Shown piece after piece: positions 42,731-51,372 of a stretch of 57,368 nucleotides of DNA. The DNA comes from Candidatus Aegiribacteria sp. (lineage in GTDB: Bacteria > Fermentibacterota > Fermentibacteria > Fermentibacterales > JCC-6). The first letter of the stretch is position 1. Every line of letters starts with the position of its first letter. Made by a program: the position numbers and the translations under genes. The stretch is from positions 1 to 57,368 of the forward strand of contig JAGLOY010000005.1 in assembly GCA_023138735.1 (NCBI GenBank). Reading direction: 5' to 3'. Under the pieces are notes generated by a model. It searched no databases, was not told where the DNA came from, and saw only the letters and a program-made list of their open reading frames with translations.

Positions 42731-44697
42731 CGTACGGAGGCTACGCAGGAAAACTGCTCAGGGTTAACTTGAGTACCGGAACCATCGAGCAGCAGGATAC
42801 TCAGGATTACCTGCCGGATTGGTACGGCGGAAGAGCAATGGCGGCAAGGATAGCATGGGACGAAATCCCTCCCGGTACCGGTGCCTTTGACCCACAGAGT
42901 CCCCTGATGATACTAACCGGGCCCCTCACAGGAACAGCGGCACCGTTTTCGGGAAGAACAACCGTCTGCGGCATCTCATCCCAGGGATATCCTCTGGAAT
43001 GGTACTCCAGATCATCATTCGGCGGGCATTGGGGTCCTGAACTGAAGCATGCCGGTTTTGACGGCATAATCGTAACCGGAAGAGCTTCCAGTCCGGTTTT
43101 TCTGAAGATAGAGAACAGAACCTGCAAAATCGAGGACGCCCGAAAACTATGGGGAATGGGTATCTACCTCACTCAGAAAAGGATAATGGAACGATGCGGC
43201 AGCGACTGGAGGATATTCGCTATCGGACCAGCCGGGGAGAACAGAGTCCGGATAGCCATCGCCGCCACAGAAACGGAAAGCGCCTCAGGACAGGGAGGCT
43301 ACGGAGCGGTAATGGGCTCGAAGAACCTCAAGGCAATAGCTGTGCATGGAACCCTTCCTCTACCAGTGTCAGAACCCGAGAAGTTCCTGGAGGTCTGCAG
43401 GCTTGTAAGAAATGAAGCCCATGCATCCCACGGATGGCCGCACGAACCTGAACTGGACAGTGAAAAGGTGCAGAAATACGGGCAGCGATACCAGGCATGT
43501 ACTCAGGGATGCGCTGTCAGGTGCTACGACGCCAGGTTCTATACGACTGTCCCCGCTGTTCTGCAGAAGGGCAAAAACCTTTCAGGACAGGTTGATTGCA
43601 TTGCCGGATTGTTTCCCGGGATTGAGGGAACTTTCTATGACTGGAAGCTTGGTTTTGAAGCAGGTTTTGAGATAGGCCAGATTGCCAACGATGAAGGGCT
43701 CAATCACTGGGAGATACTTATTGGCCTTGTTCCATGGCTGCGGTATCTCAAGACCGATGGGGTGATTAATAAGATCGATGGAATGAACATAGATCTGGAC
43801 TCACCCGAGTTCTGGTCTTTTCTTCTCAAAGGAATATCGAGAAGGGAAGGGGAATTCCGCTCCGCATTATCAGAGGGCACTACCCGAGCCAGTAAAATCC
43901 TCGGTATAGGTGGAGAAAGGCTGAAGCAGCTCTTCCCGGCCTGGGGGTATGCAGGTCACTGGGACGGCCACGGAGACAGAATAAACTACGTTTTCTTCCC
44001 TTACTGGATCGTCAGCGCACTGCAGTGGGCGATGGATACCCGTGACCCGATCTCAAGCGCACACGGTTATGGACAGAATATTATGGGATGGAGCAGGATA
44101 TGCTCTCCCGAGCATGGTCTTTCGTGGGACAGGATAAAAAAAGTCTCCTCGAAAATATATGGAAGCGAAGCCTGTGCCGATCCGGAAAGCGGATACACGG
44201 GTAAGGCTTTTCCAGCATACTGGCACGGTCAAAGATCCGTTATGAAAGATTCCCTCACTGTTGGTGACCAGGTTTTCCCCAGGATATACTCAAGAAAAAC
44301 GGAAGACCATTTTGCAAGGGCTGGAGACATGGATGGTCCCTCATTCGAGCGGCACATGTTCACCTCCCTCACCGGAATTTCATGGACCGATGACGAATTG
44401 AACCATGCTTCTGAAAGAGTGATCCAGCTTGAACGGGCACTGCTTGTAAGAAATTTCAACAGATCAAGGGCTGATGATGAGTCCGTGATCCCGTACTTTG
44501 AAGGGATAGAACAGCAGACAAACCCTCTACTAGGCAATACAGTGGGTATGGATGGAGACAAGTTCAGAAAGGTGATGGACGAGTACTATGACCTGAGGGG
44601 CTGGGACAGGAAAATGGGAAGACCCACAATGGAAACAATGGCAAAGTTCAGCCTTATAGAGGAAGCAAAGCAGTTGGGACACAGAATAGTTGAATAA
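42727..44697 (+). CDS. Aldehyde:ferredoxin oxidoreductase family protein (tungsten/pterin)
   Basis: The 656-residue protein begins with the AOR N-terminal domain (GGYAGKLLRVNLSTG, then MILTGPLTGTAAPFSGR and SSFGGHWGPELKHAGFDG), which holds the pterin cofactor. The cluster motif is CTQGCAVRC (Cys258, 262, 266), a C-x3-C-x3-C form where classic AOR has C-x2-C-x3-C. The fourth ligand region normally seen as DxxGLC is not evident; WSRIC is a candidate. Substrate is therefore uncertain. Length fits the longer AOR/BamB-type members (about 600-660). It is tightly coupled to the ferredoxin and GHMP kinase genes. Confidence 0.88.
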   Translation: MTYGGYAGKLLRVNLSTGTIEQQDTQDYLPDWYGGRAMAARIAWDEIPPGTGAFDPQSPLMILTGPLTGTAAPFSGRTTVCGISSQGYPLEWYSRSSFGGHWGPELKHAGFDGIIVTGRASSPVFLKIENRTCKIEDARKLWGMGIYLTQKRIMERCGSDWRIFAIGPAGENRVRIAIAATETESASGQGGYGAVMGSKNLKAIAVHGTLPLPVSEPEKFLEVCRLVRNEAHASHGWPHEPELDSEKVQKYGQRYQACTQGCAVRCYDARFYTTVPAVLQKGKNLSGQVDCIAGLFPGIEGTFYDWKLGFEAGFEIGQIANDEGLNHWEILIGLVPWLRYLKTDGVINKIDGMNIDLDSPEFWSFLLKGISRREGEFRSALSEGTTRASKILGIGGERLKQLFPAWGYAGHWDGHGDRINYVFFPYWIVSALQWAMDTRDPISSAHGYGQNIMGWSRICSPEHGLSWDRIKKVSSKIYGSEACADPESGYTGKAFPAYWHGQRSVMKDSLTVGDQVFPRIYSRKTEDHFARAGDMDGPSFERHMFTSLTGISWTDDELNHASERVIQLERALLVRNFNRSRADDESVIPYFEGIEQQTNPLLGNTVGMDGDKFRKVMDEYYDLRGWDRKMGRPTMETMAKFSLIEEAKQLGHRIVE

Positions 44698-45724
44698 GAT
44701 CGACCTATTCGTCCCGGGCAGGCTCTGCCTCTTCGGAGAGCATTCAGACTGGGCCGGTGAATACAGAAAAACCGATACCTCAGTAGGAACAGGGTGCTGT
44801 ATCGTAGCCGGAACGGATCAGGGTATTTACGGAACCGCTGAACCGGCATCGACCGGATTTCACATCTCACAGATCCTACCGGATGGTTCTCACTCTTCCT
44901 TAAATTCGTACTCTTCGGAGCCTGAGCTTCTCAGAGAGGTGGCCGAATCCGCGGTATTTGATTCGTATGCGGCAGGTACGGCATCTATCATTCTGAAGAA
45001 ACATCCGAACCTGGGCTTGAGACTGCGTATACACAGAAGAACTCTGCCTATAAAGAAAGGACTCTCATCTTCCGCTGCAGTATGTGTTCTTACAGCCAGG
45101 GCATTCAACAGTATCCATACTCTCAACCTTTCGGTCCAGGAAGAAATGGAGCTGGCCTACAGAGGAGAGCTTCTTACGGGCTCTCACTGCGGGAGGATGG
45201 ACCAGGCCTGCGCATATGGAGTTGACCCGGTTCTGCTTACCTTCGACGGAGATGAGATGACCGTAAGCCCCCTGCTGCCGGGAGGTCCGCTGCACATTCT
45301 TATCGTGGATCTGCAGGGCAGAAAGAACACCCGCAGAATCCTTGAAGAGCTGAACTTAGCATTTGTAGGCGGAAACGTGCATATCAGAAGGGCGCTGGGT
45401 GCCGAAAATCACAGAATTACCGCAGAAGCATGTGATGCTATAGAAAGAGGAGATGCAAAGGACCTGGGACGACTCATGATAGAAGCTCAGAGGATCTTCG
45501 ATGAACTGGTTGCCCCGGTATGCCCCTCGGAGCTCAGGTCTCCGGGACTTCACGAAATACTGGCGAGCAGGATCGTCAGGAGTCTCGCCTGGGGCGGCAA
45601 GGGCGTTGGCTCACAGGGAGACGGCACTGCCCAGTTCATCTGCAAGGGTCCTGGTGAAAGAGAAGAACTAAGGACAGTGCTTGAGGCCGAAACAGATGTG
45701 GAGTGCTACTTTCTGACAATATGA
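44690..45724 (+). CDS. GHMP-family sugar kinase
   Basis: The 344-residue protein has the GHMP motifs: a substrate-side GRLCLFGEHSDWAG (10-23), the ATP loop LPIKKGLSSSAAVCVL (119-134), GRMDQACAYG (168-177) and the late glycine-rich AWGGKGVGSQGDG. GRMDQ-type residues are typical of galactokinase and glucuronokinase-like members, so a sugar is likely, but which one is unknown. The start is TTG 44690, eight bases inside the AOR stop, which implies coupling with AOR. The gene is followed by a 66-base gap. Confidence 0.85.
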   Translation: MNKIDLFVPGRLCLFGEHSDWAGEYRKTDTSVGTGCCIVAGTDQGIYGTAEPASTGFHISQILPDGSHSSLNSYSSEPELLREVAESAVFDSYAAGTASIILKKHPNLGLRLRIHRRTLPIKKGLSSSAAVCVLTARAFNSIHTLNLSVQEEMELAYRGELLTGSHCGRMDQACAYGVDPVLLTFDGDEMTVSPLLPGGPLHILIVDLQGRKNTRRILEELNLAFVGGNVHIRRALGAENHRITAEACDAIERGDAKDLGRLMIEAQRIFDELVAPVCPSELRSPGLHEILASRIVRSLAWGGKGVGSQGDGTAQFICKGPGEREELRTVLEAETDVECYFLTI

Positions 45725-45743
45725 TCTGATACCACTATCAGCC

Positions 45744-45774
45744 TTGACCGGACTCCTCTTAAAAGATCTATTCA
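45744..45774 (+). promoter_or_regulatory. Weak candidate promoter for the C25 protease
   Basis: TTGACC (45744-45749), a 19-base spacer and TATTCA (45769-45774) lie 16 bases before ATG 45791. The spacing is longer than ideal and the -10 is poor. Confidence 0.3.
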
Positions 45775-45790
45775 TGATTGAGGTTGAAAT

Positions 45791-48109
45791 ATGAAGATGA
45801 CAATAGGTTTAGTGATTTTGCTGTTCAGTGCTGGTCTGTCTGAGACCTTATCATTCATAGTGCAGCCGGATTATGACGGACTGCAGATAATCCGTGATGG
45901 TGTGTACGACAAAGTTGTCCTGCCGGACTATCCGGGTCTGGGTATCGAGGGTGAGCCGGATCTACCTCACATGCTTCTGAGAATAGCCCTTCCTACGGGA
46001 TGCAGTGCTGAAAACGTGACTATCACTAACTATGTTTTCGATACTCTATCCTCTACATATGCAGTTATCCCTGTAATTCCTATCCTCTGTTCTATTGACG
46101 CTGAACCGGCTTTTCCCCGGCCGGATGAGCATATCTACGCATCCAGCTCTTTCTACCCCGCAAATGTTCTTGGACTTTGGCAATCGGGGGTACTATGGGG
46201 GATACCTCTGGCGAGTGCCTGGATCAGACCCATCCACTGGAATCCGGCTACCGGAGAACTGCGGGTTCTGCGCATGCTAGAGCTTGCTGTCGAATACGAG
46301 GAAGCTCAAATTCAGCCCAATATTCGCGTTAGAACTCAGTGGAGTGAAGACAGGGCTCGCGAGATTCTTTGCTCATTCGTACTCAATCCGGGAGATGTAG
46401 GTTACTCTGGTGCTACCATTTTTGACCCGAAGCAGCTGGAATACGGGCAGTACGTTGTGATTACATGCCCCGAGTACCAGCTTCCGATGCAGGAACTTGC
46501 TGACTGGAAAACCGCAAAGGGAATTCCGACTTCAATCTATACTACTGATTGGGTTTCGGGCCACTACCCCTGTATCGATCTGCAGCAGAGCGTGCGTGCT
46601 TTTCTAACGGACTGCATAGATGAGGGTGTAGACTTCGTACTTCTCGTTGGCGACAACGATGTTTTCGAGGCAAGGTTCACATATCCCAGTAACGTCCCCG
46701 CCTGGCTCCCTCTTCCATCAGATCTGTACTACGCTGACAACAACGATACTGAACCTGGTTTCGACATGTGGGACAGTAATGGCAACGGTCGCTGGGGTGA
46801 ACCGGATGATAACTTAGAATGGCATCCCGATCTCTGGGTCGGCCGGGCATCCGTGAACAGCCTGGAGGAGGCGGAAATCTTCGTGGATAAGGTTCTGATA
46901 TATGAACATGTTCAGGAAACCGGAGCCGCAGACATGCTGAGCACTGAATCCCCGGAGATGCGATTCGGTTATACAACTGGCTACTTAAATCCGCCTTATG
47001 CTCCTAGAAGTGTATATGCGGAGCAGATCTCGGCAATGGTTCCTTACCAGTGGACAGAAGAGAAATGTTACGAGTCGTGGGGGAACAACTCGACCGCTAT
47101 AACCATCGCCATGATAAATAGTGGTCCTCATCAAGTTTTTCACGCCAACCATGGTGCTTTCGATTGCATGTACACATCCTATGGAGACCTGTTTACTGTG
47201 GACGACATCATGGAGCTGCAGAACATTACGAATTCGGGGAGTGTTGCTATCTGGATCTCTATTGCCTGCGAAATAGGTGCCTTCGATTCTTTAACATCCT
47301 GTGCGGATGCCTGGCTGAACGCCCCTGAAGGCGGAGGATTTGCCTGCATGAACGCACGTTCAGTCTTCGTCACGCCCAGCTTCGCTATCTGTGAAGCGTT
47401 CTACAATGCATACATGATCGACGGATTTTTCGAACTCGGTATTGCCCATGGCCTTGCGCTTGATAACCTGTGCCCCCCTGGGGGGGGCACCACCGCAGGC
47501 GCTACAGTACAGGGCAACAACCTGTTTGGTGACCCGGAGCTGCCGATGTGGTTAATACCACGAGGCTCACTGAACGTTGATCATCCATCCAGTATCGAGA
47601 GGACCAACCTGATCCCAGTTCATGTAACTTCACCTTCAGGAATATCCGTCGAGAATGCGAGAGTTTGTCTTCAGAAGGGTCCGTGGCAGACCGGCGAAGT
47701 TTATGAGATCGGCTATACCGATGCGGCCGGACAGGTTTCTCTCTGGGTGAGTCGACAGACTCCAGGTGAAATTACCATTACTGTCTGGGCTCATGATTTC
47801 GATACCTATTCCGGCTGCATTACCGTGGATTCTTCCGGAACACAGGAGGAATTTACTGTTGCATTGCTAAAAGTCTTCCCGAACCCCTCACCCTCCCCTG
47901 CTATGGTGAGTTTCTCGCTTTCTGAGACTGCATTCGTTGAACTGAGGGTATTCGATATCTCAGGACGCCTTGTTTCGACTCCAGTTTCTGAAACATTTGA
48001 ATGCGGCATTCACGAGATACCAGTTGGTGATCTTTGTTCTGGAATCTATTTCGCCAGGATGGATTCCGGAGGTTTCTCCGATACTCAGCGTTTCGTGGTG
48101 ATCAGGTAA
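45791..48109 (+). CDS. Gingipain-like C25 cysteine protease with FlgD-like C-terminal domain
   Basis: The 772-residue exoprotein starts with a signal peptide (MKMTIGLVILLFSAGLSETLS). The C25 catalytic domain holds FVLLVGDNDVFEARF, His454 in VFHANHGAFD and Cys493 in WISIACEIGAFD, the usual His/Cys pair. After an Ig-like region (SLNVDHPSSIERTN...), the last 75 residues form a FlgD-like sorting domain (VFPNPSPSP...LRVFDISGRLVS...GIYFARMDSG). It may be secreted by a type IX-like system. A C6-T-G8 palindrome (47473-47487) lies in the coding region and could slip. Confidence 0.9.
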   Translation: MKMTIGLVILLFSAGLSETLSFIVQPDYDGLQIIRDGVYDKVVLPDYPGLGIEGEPDLPHMLLRIALPTGCSAENVTITNYVFDTLSSTYAVIPVIPILCSIDAEPAFPRPDEHIYASSSFYPANVLGLWQSGVLWGIPLASAWIRPIHWNPATGELRVLRMLELAVEYEEAQIQPNIRVRTQWSEDRAREILCSFVLNPGDVGYSGATIFDPKQLEYGQYVVITCPEYQLPMQELADWKTAKGIPTSIYTTDWVSGHYPCIDLQQSVRAFLTDCIDEGVDFVLLVGDNDVFEARFTYPSNVPAWLPLPSDLYYADNNDTEPGFDMWDSNGNGRWGEPDDNLEWHPDLWVGRASVNSLEEAEIFVDKVLIYEHVQETGAADMLSTESPEMRFGYTTGYLNPPYAPRSVYAEQISAMVPYQWTEEKCYESWGNNSTAITIAMINSGPHQVFHANHGAFDCMYTSYGDLFTVDDIMELQNITNSGSVAIWISIACEIGAFDSLTSCADAWLNAPEGGGFACMNARSVFVTPSFAICEAFYNAYMIDGFFELGIAHGLALDNLCPPGGGTTAGATVQGNNLFGDPELPMWLIPRGSLNVDHPSSIERTNLIPVHVTSPSGISVENARVCLQKGPWQTGEVYEIGYTDAAGQVSLWVSRQTPGEITITVWAHDFDTYSGCITVDSSGTQEEFTVALLKVFPNPSPSPAMVSFSLSETAFVELRVFDISGRLVSTPVSETFECGIHEIPVGDLCSGIYFARMDSGGFSDTQRFVVIR

Positions 48110-48233
48110 CGGAGCTACTGTTTCGCAGCATAGCTTTGCCGGTCCCAGTTGGATTGCGGCCCGGTAATTCCTGGATGCGGTTCGGCTGGATGGGATTCGA
48201 ACTTCACAAACTGTCGAATAGCTGTTTGGAATA

Positions 48234-48263
48234 TTGACAATCCTGGATTGTTCTCTGTATTAT
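48234..48263 (+). promoter_or_regulatory. Near-consensus sigma70 promoter for the BtrH-like gene
   Basis: A perfect TTGACA (48234-48239), an 18-base spacer and TATTAT (48258-48263, 5/6 match) lie about 48 bases before ATG 48311. This also argues against a long in-frame N-terminal extension starting at 48149. Confidence 0.75.
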
Positions 48264-48310
48264 CATTTCAGGCAGGGAGTTACGACTCGATTAAAGGTGA
48301 AGGTGGTGTT

Positions 48311-49276
48311 ATGAAAAAAGAAGCAGCAATGAAGATAGAATGGGAATGTGGATGGCTTACATGGGTCAGCTCAGTGACAATGTGCCTGAACGCTCTCGGT
48401 ATTGAATGCGACAAGGCAGAAGTTGCAGGTTACAGCGGGTATGCATTTGCCCTTGCAGTTAATGAGGGGCTCTGTGCTTCGGGACCCACATTTCTTGACT
48501 GGAATAAACTGGCTTCAAGGGTTTGTACTCTGGGTCGAAGTACATTGACATTCTTTTCAATGGACTGCTATTCGAATGAAAACCGTAACGAAAACACAAA
48601 ATCTCATGCAAGAACTGTGTTTGACCTGGCCTCTGATGAGATAGATGCCGGTAGGCCATGCGTTGTCTGGGGTCTGGGTTTACCTGAATTTGGTGTTGTA
48701 CGGGGAATTGAAGGCGAAGAATATGTATGTGTTCAGGGGGGAGCAACCCCTGAACGAGTTCGCTGGGATGAAATTGATGCTCCCGGTGGACCATACATTC
48801 TCGCTTTCCCTACGAAGAGGAGCGGGAATACAGACTGGAATATGGAACGGGAAAGTGTCCGGTCTGCTGTTATGATGATGAACAGACTCAATTATGCTCC
48901 TAACATGCAATGCGGTTTAAGCGCTTACGATTTCTGGTGTACACAGCTTGCCGAAGAAAAGGCTGTAATGTGGACCAACAGTTACAATGCACAGTGCTGG
49001 TCAGAGGCAAGACAATTTGCGGCAGATTTTATCGGCAGACTGGCAAAGAATAATTCGGAAATAGAGCATCTCAGGGAAGCCCATGACTATTTTCTCGCAG
49101 TAGCAGAAAATATGAAAGGTATTTCAGAGATGTTCCCGTTCACACTGAAATTTGAGAAAGATCTGATTACTGATAGCGAGACTATAACAAGAGCTATTGG
49201 TTTTCTTGAATCAGCCAAGAAAAATGAAATCGGGGCAATTGAATCTCTAAAACAAGCATTGTCAGAATGGGATTGA
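48311..49276 (+). CDS. BtrH N-terminal-domain-like protein
   Basis: The 321-residue protein starts MKKEAAMKIEWECGWLTW, followed by MCLNALGIECDKAEVAGYSGYAFALAVNEGLCASGPTFLDW (as a motif series near 20-60). This pattern resembles the BtrH N-terminal/C39-like domains that occur in small-molecule and peptide biosynthesis enzymes. A conserved Cys lies near MCLNALG and a second near GLCASGP. The rest is beta-rich and then helical (about 230-321), without signal peptide. A role as acyl- or peptidyl-transferase or thiol peptidase cannot be decided. It has its own promoter and converges on the DUF2085 gene. Confidence 0.6.
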   Translation: MKKEAAMKIEWECGWLTWVSSVTMCLNALGIECDKAEVAGYSGYAFALAVNEGLCASGPTFLDWNKLASRVCTLGRSTLTFFSMDCYSNENRNENTKSHARTVFDLASDEIDAGRPCVVWGLGLPEFGVVRGIEGEEYVCVQGGATPERVRWDEIDAPGGPYILAFPTKRSGNTDWNMERESVRSAVMMMNRLNYAPNMQCGLSAYDFWCTQLAEEKAVMWTNSYNAQCWSEARQFAADFIGRLAKNNSEIEHLREAHDYFLAVAENMKGISEMFPFTLKFEKDLITDSETITRAIGFLESAKKNEIGAIESLKQALSEWD

Positions 49277-49306
49277 TTGGATTAAGTAAAATAGTAAAGC
49301 CCGGCC

Positions 49307-49735
49307 TTACTTCCTCATTTTTCCAAGAATTATTATTGAAATGCCGAAACCCGCTGCCAGGCCGGTGACCGATCTTAGCAAGTTGCTGCTCTCGTATATT
49401 GAATGGTACTGCAGAAGCCCGTCTGCAATAAGCGGCAGCAGCAGGGGGAAACCGGTCCAGAACGGGATACGGATCAATGGTCTGTACATAGCAAGGATTC
49501 CGGCTGAAAGGCCCAGCCAGAATGCAGTGCACCTGGCGCATAATCCTGATATCCCCCAGGGAAGTTCTATACATCGAGAAGGTATTCTGTGGCAGGAAGC
49601 AGAGAGTATCGGATCGATTGCGTCCTCGCTGCTGCCCGAAACGGGCCAGGCAATCGAAAACAGAAACATCAGGCCTGCAGGAACTCCAAGGAGAATGGCA
49701 AGCACCAGCCTGCCCCGTCGAAAGCTGCTTATCAT
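49307..49735 (-). CDS. DUF2085 membrane protein
   Basis: The 142-residue protein has three or four membrane segments. The family signature SASCHRIPSRC...GLCARCTAFWLG carries the conserved Cys/His pattern (consensus C-H-x4-R-x-C and L-C-A-R-C). Its function is unknown. A good AGGA site precedes ATG 49735. It follows the 5'-nucleotidase gene by 19 bases, likely in one transcript, and converges on the BtrH-like gene; the 30-base gap has a short, imperfect hairpin at 49290-49306. Confidence 0.8.
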   Translation of the reverse strand: MISSFRRGRLVLAILLGVPAGLMFLFSIAWPVSGSSEDAIDPILSASCHRIPSRCIELPWGISGLCARCTAFWLGLSAGILAMYRPLIRIPFWTGFPLLLPLIADGLLQYHSIYESSNLLRSVTGLAAGFGISIIILGKMRK

Positions 49736-49754
49736 GCGATTCCTAAGAAGGATC

Positions 49755-51359
49755 TTATCTGGGTTCTTCTATCCAGATGATCCTTGTCTGGTTATCCGCT
49801 TCTATCTCTCCGAGCTCAGCGATATATGCAGTAACTGCCTCCATAAGAGTAATGTCTGCAGGCACCACCTCATGCTCAAGCATTATATCGTAACCTACGT
49901 TGCCCTGAGCAAGATAACCTGAGGTGACGAACCGGTAGGTTCTTTCGAGGTCCAGCGGCTCTCCGCCCACAAGTATGTTCTCGATCTTTTCTCCATCGGG
50001 CATAGACTGATTGCGATCGGCTGTAACTCCGCCTATTTCCATATCCCGGCGGCGGCCCTGCATACCGGTCTCGAGTATGGCTTTGAGCTCAGCTCCAGTC
50101 AGCTCCAGAATAAAGAGGTCCTCTTCGAATGGGATGGCCTGGTATATGACCCTTTGAGTAATTGGGCCTCTGGGAATGGCAGCCCTTATGCCTCCCCTAT
50201 TCATGAGGGCAACATCCGCATCGGTACTGAAGAGCATGGCGTCGGCAATAAGTCTGCCAAGCGGATGTTCAGCGTTCCCTCTTGGTATCTGCTCGACGGC
50301 TTCTGCCAGCACCTGATCCATTCCGGCTTCGGCTACGGATCTGAAGCCTTCTATCATCTCCGCTATCTCGGGATCGGGCCAGAATTCATCGTGAAGAAGG
50401 CTGACGTACTCCTCTCCCTCGGGGAGATCGTATCCGATCAGAGTCTTTGAATCGGTATCAATTGCCAGCCGGATACGGCCTATACCGGTTCCGTTGGCGT
50501 ATCCCTGGACTACCAGAGTGTGGTTAACCGGGCTTACCCAAGGCTCTGCGAACCCAAGATGAGAATGACCTGATACAATAAGATCTATACCGGGGACAAG
50601 GCACGTGAGTTCGGCATGATTCATGCTGAAATCTTTCGTGTACTCCTCTCCCGCGTTCCAGGCTGCATAAACCCTTTCCAGGTATTTGTCAGGATCTCCC
50701 GGTTGCCCCAGATGGGATACCAGAATGATGATATCGGCTCCCTGCTCCCCGGCCGCCTCAACGTATCTTCTGGTTGTTTCCACTTCGTCCAGGAATATGT
50801 AGCTGCCCAGAAGCTCAGGGGTGACCAGTCCATAGGTATCGGGTGTTGCAAGGCCTATGAAAGCAATTTTGACACCGTCGTACTCGAGTATCTGGTACGG
50901 AATTACCGGGAAGGGTATATCACCGGTAGCCGAATCAACAAAATTCGCGCAGACAACCGGGAAATCGGCCTGCTCGCACAGGCTGAGAGCATTCGCGGTT
51001 CCGTCGTCAAAATCATGATTGCCAAGGGTCATCATGTCGTAACCAGCGGCGTTCATCCACTCCATTACGAATTCTCCGGTTCCGTAATTACCCGTCGGTG
51101 TTCCCTGGTAGATATCACCCACATCGATCAGAAGACAGTATTCACCATTGGAGCTGCACTCCTCCCTGACTCCATCAACGTAGGAGCATATGTATGCGCC
51201 CCCACCGATCATTGGAGGGAAGTCAGGATTCATGAAAGTAGCTTCCCTCGGCACTATTCCGCCATGTATATCGTTTGTGTGCAGGATATTCAGATATATG
51301 ATGTCTGCGCCTGCCCCAAGGGTCAGGGCAAGTAACAGAACAGGTAGCAGTATTCTCAC
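49755..51359 (-). CDS. Periplasmic 5'-nucleotidase/2',3'-cyclic phosphodiesterase (UshA-like)
   Basis: From GTG 51359 (GGGAGG five bases upstream) the product is about 534 residues. It starts with a signal peptide (RILLPVLLLALTLGAGA). The calcineurin-like metal motifs are LHTNDIHGG, GDIYQG, GNHDFDDG, and VSGHSHLGF. The C-terminal substrate domain has HPLGRLIADAM, MNRGGIR and the late Tyr-rich hydrophobic clamp. It hydrolyses extracellular nucleotides so nucleosides and phosphate can be taken up. Confidence 0.92.
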   Translation of the reverse strand: MRILLPVLLLALTLGAGADIIYLNILHTNDIHGGIVPREATFMNPDFPPMIGGGAYICSYVDGVREECSSNGEYCLLIDVGDIYQGTPTGNYGTGEFVMEWMNAAGYDMMTLGNHDFDDGTANALSLCEQADFPVVCANFVDSATGDIPFPVIPYQILEYDGVKIAFIGLATPDTYGLVTPELLGSYIFLDEVETTRRYVEAAGEQGADIIILVSHLGQPGDPDKYLERVYAAWNAGEEYTKDFSMNHAELTCLVPGIDLIVSGHSHLGFAEPWVSPVNHTLVVQGYANGTGIGRIRLAIDTDSKTLIGYDLPEGEEYVSLLHDEFWPDPEIAEMIEGFRSVAEAGMDQVLAEAVEQIPRGNAEHPLGRLIADAMLFSTDADVALMNRGGIRAAIPRGPITQRVIYQAIPFEEDLFILELTGAELKAILETGMQGRRRDMEIGGVTADRNQSMPDGEKIENILVGGEPLDLERTYRFVTSGYLAQGNVGYDIMLEHEVVPADITLMEAVTAYIAELGEIEADNQTRIIWIEEPR

Positions 51360-51372
51360 TTTTTCCTCCCGC

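Noticed and set aside
48180-48230. tRNA-like stretch with GGGATTCGAACTT
   Set aside because: Only a T-loop-like segment is present; no acceptor or anticodon stem can be formed.
48149-48310. Upstream extension of the BtrH-like gene
   Set aside because: The near-consensus promoter at 48234-48263 lies inside it, so transcription begins later.
49290-49306. Short hairpin between convergent genes
   Set aside because: The stem is imperfect with a tiny loop and no clear T-run, so I do not call it a terminator.
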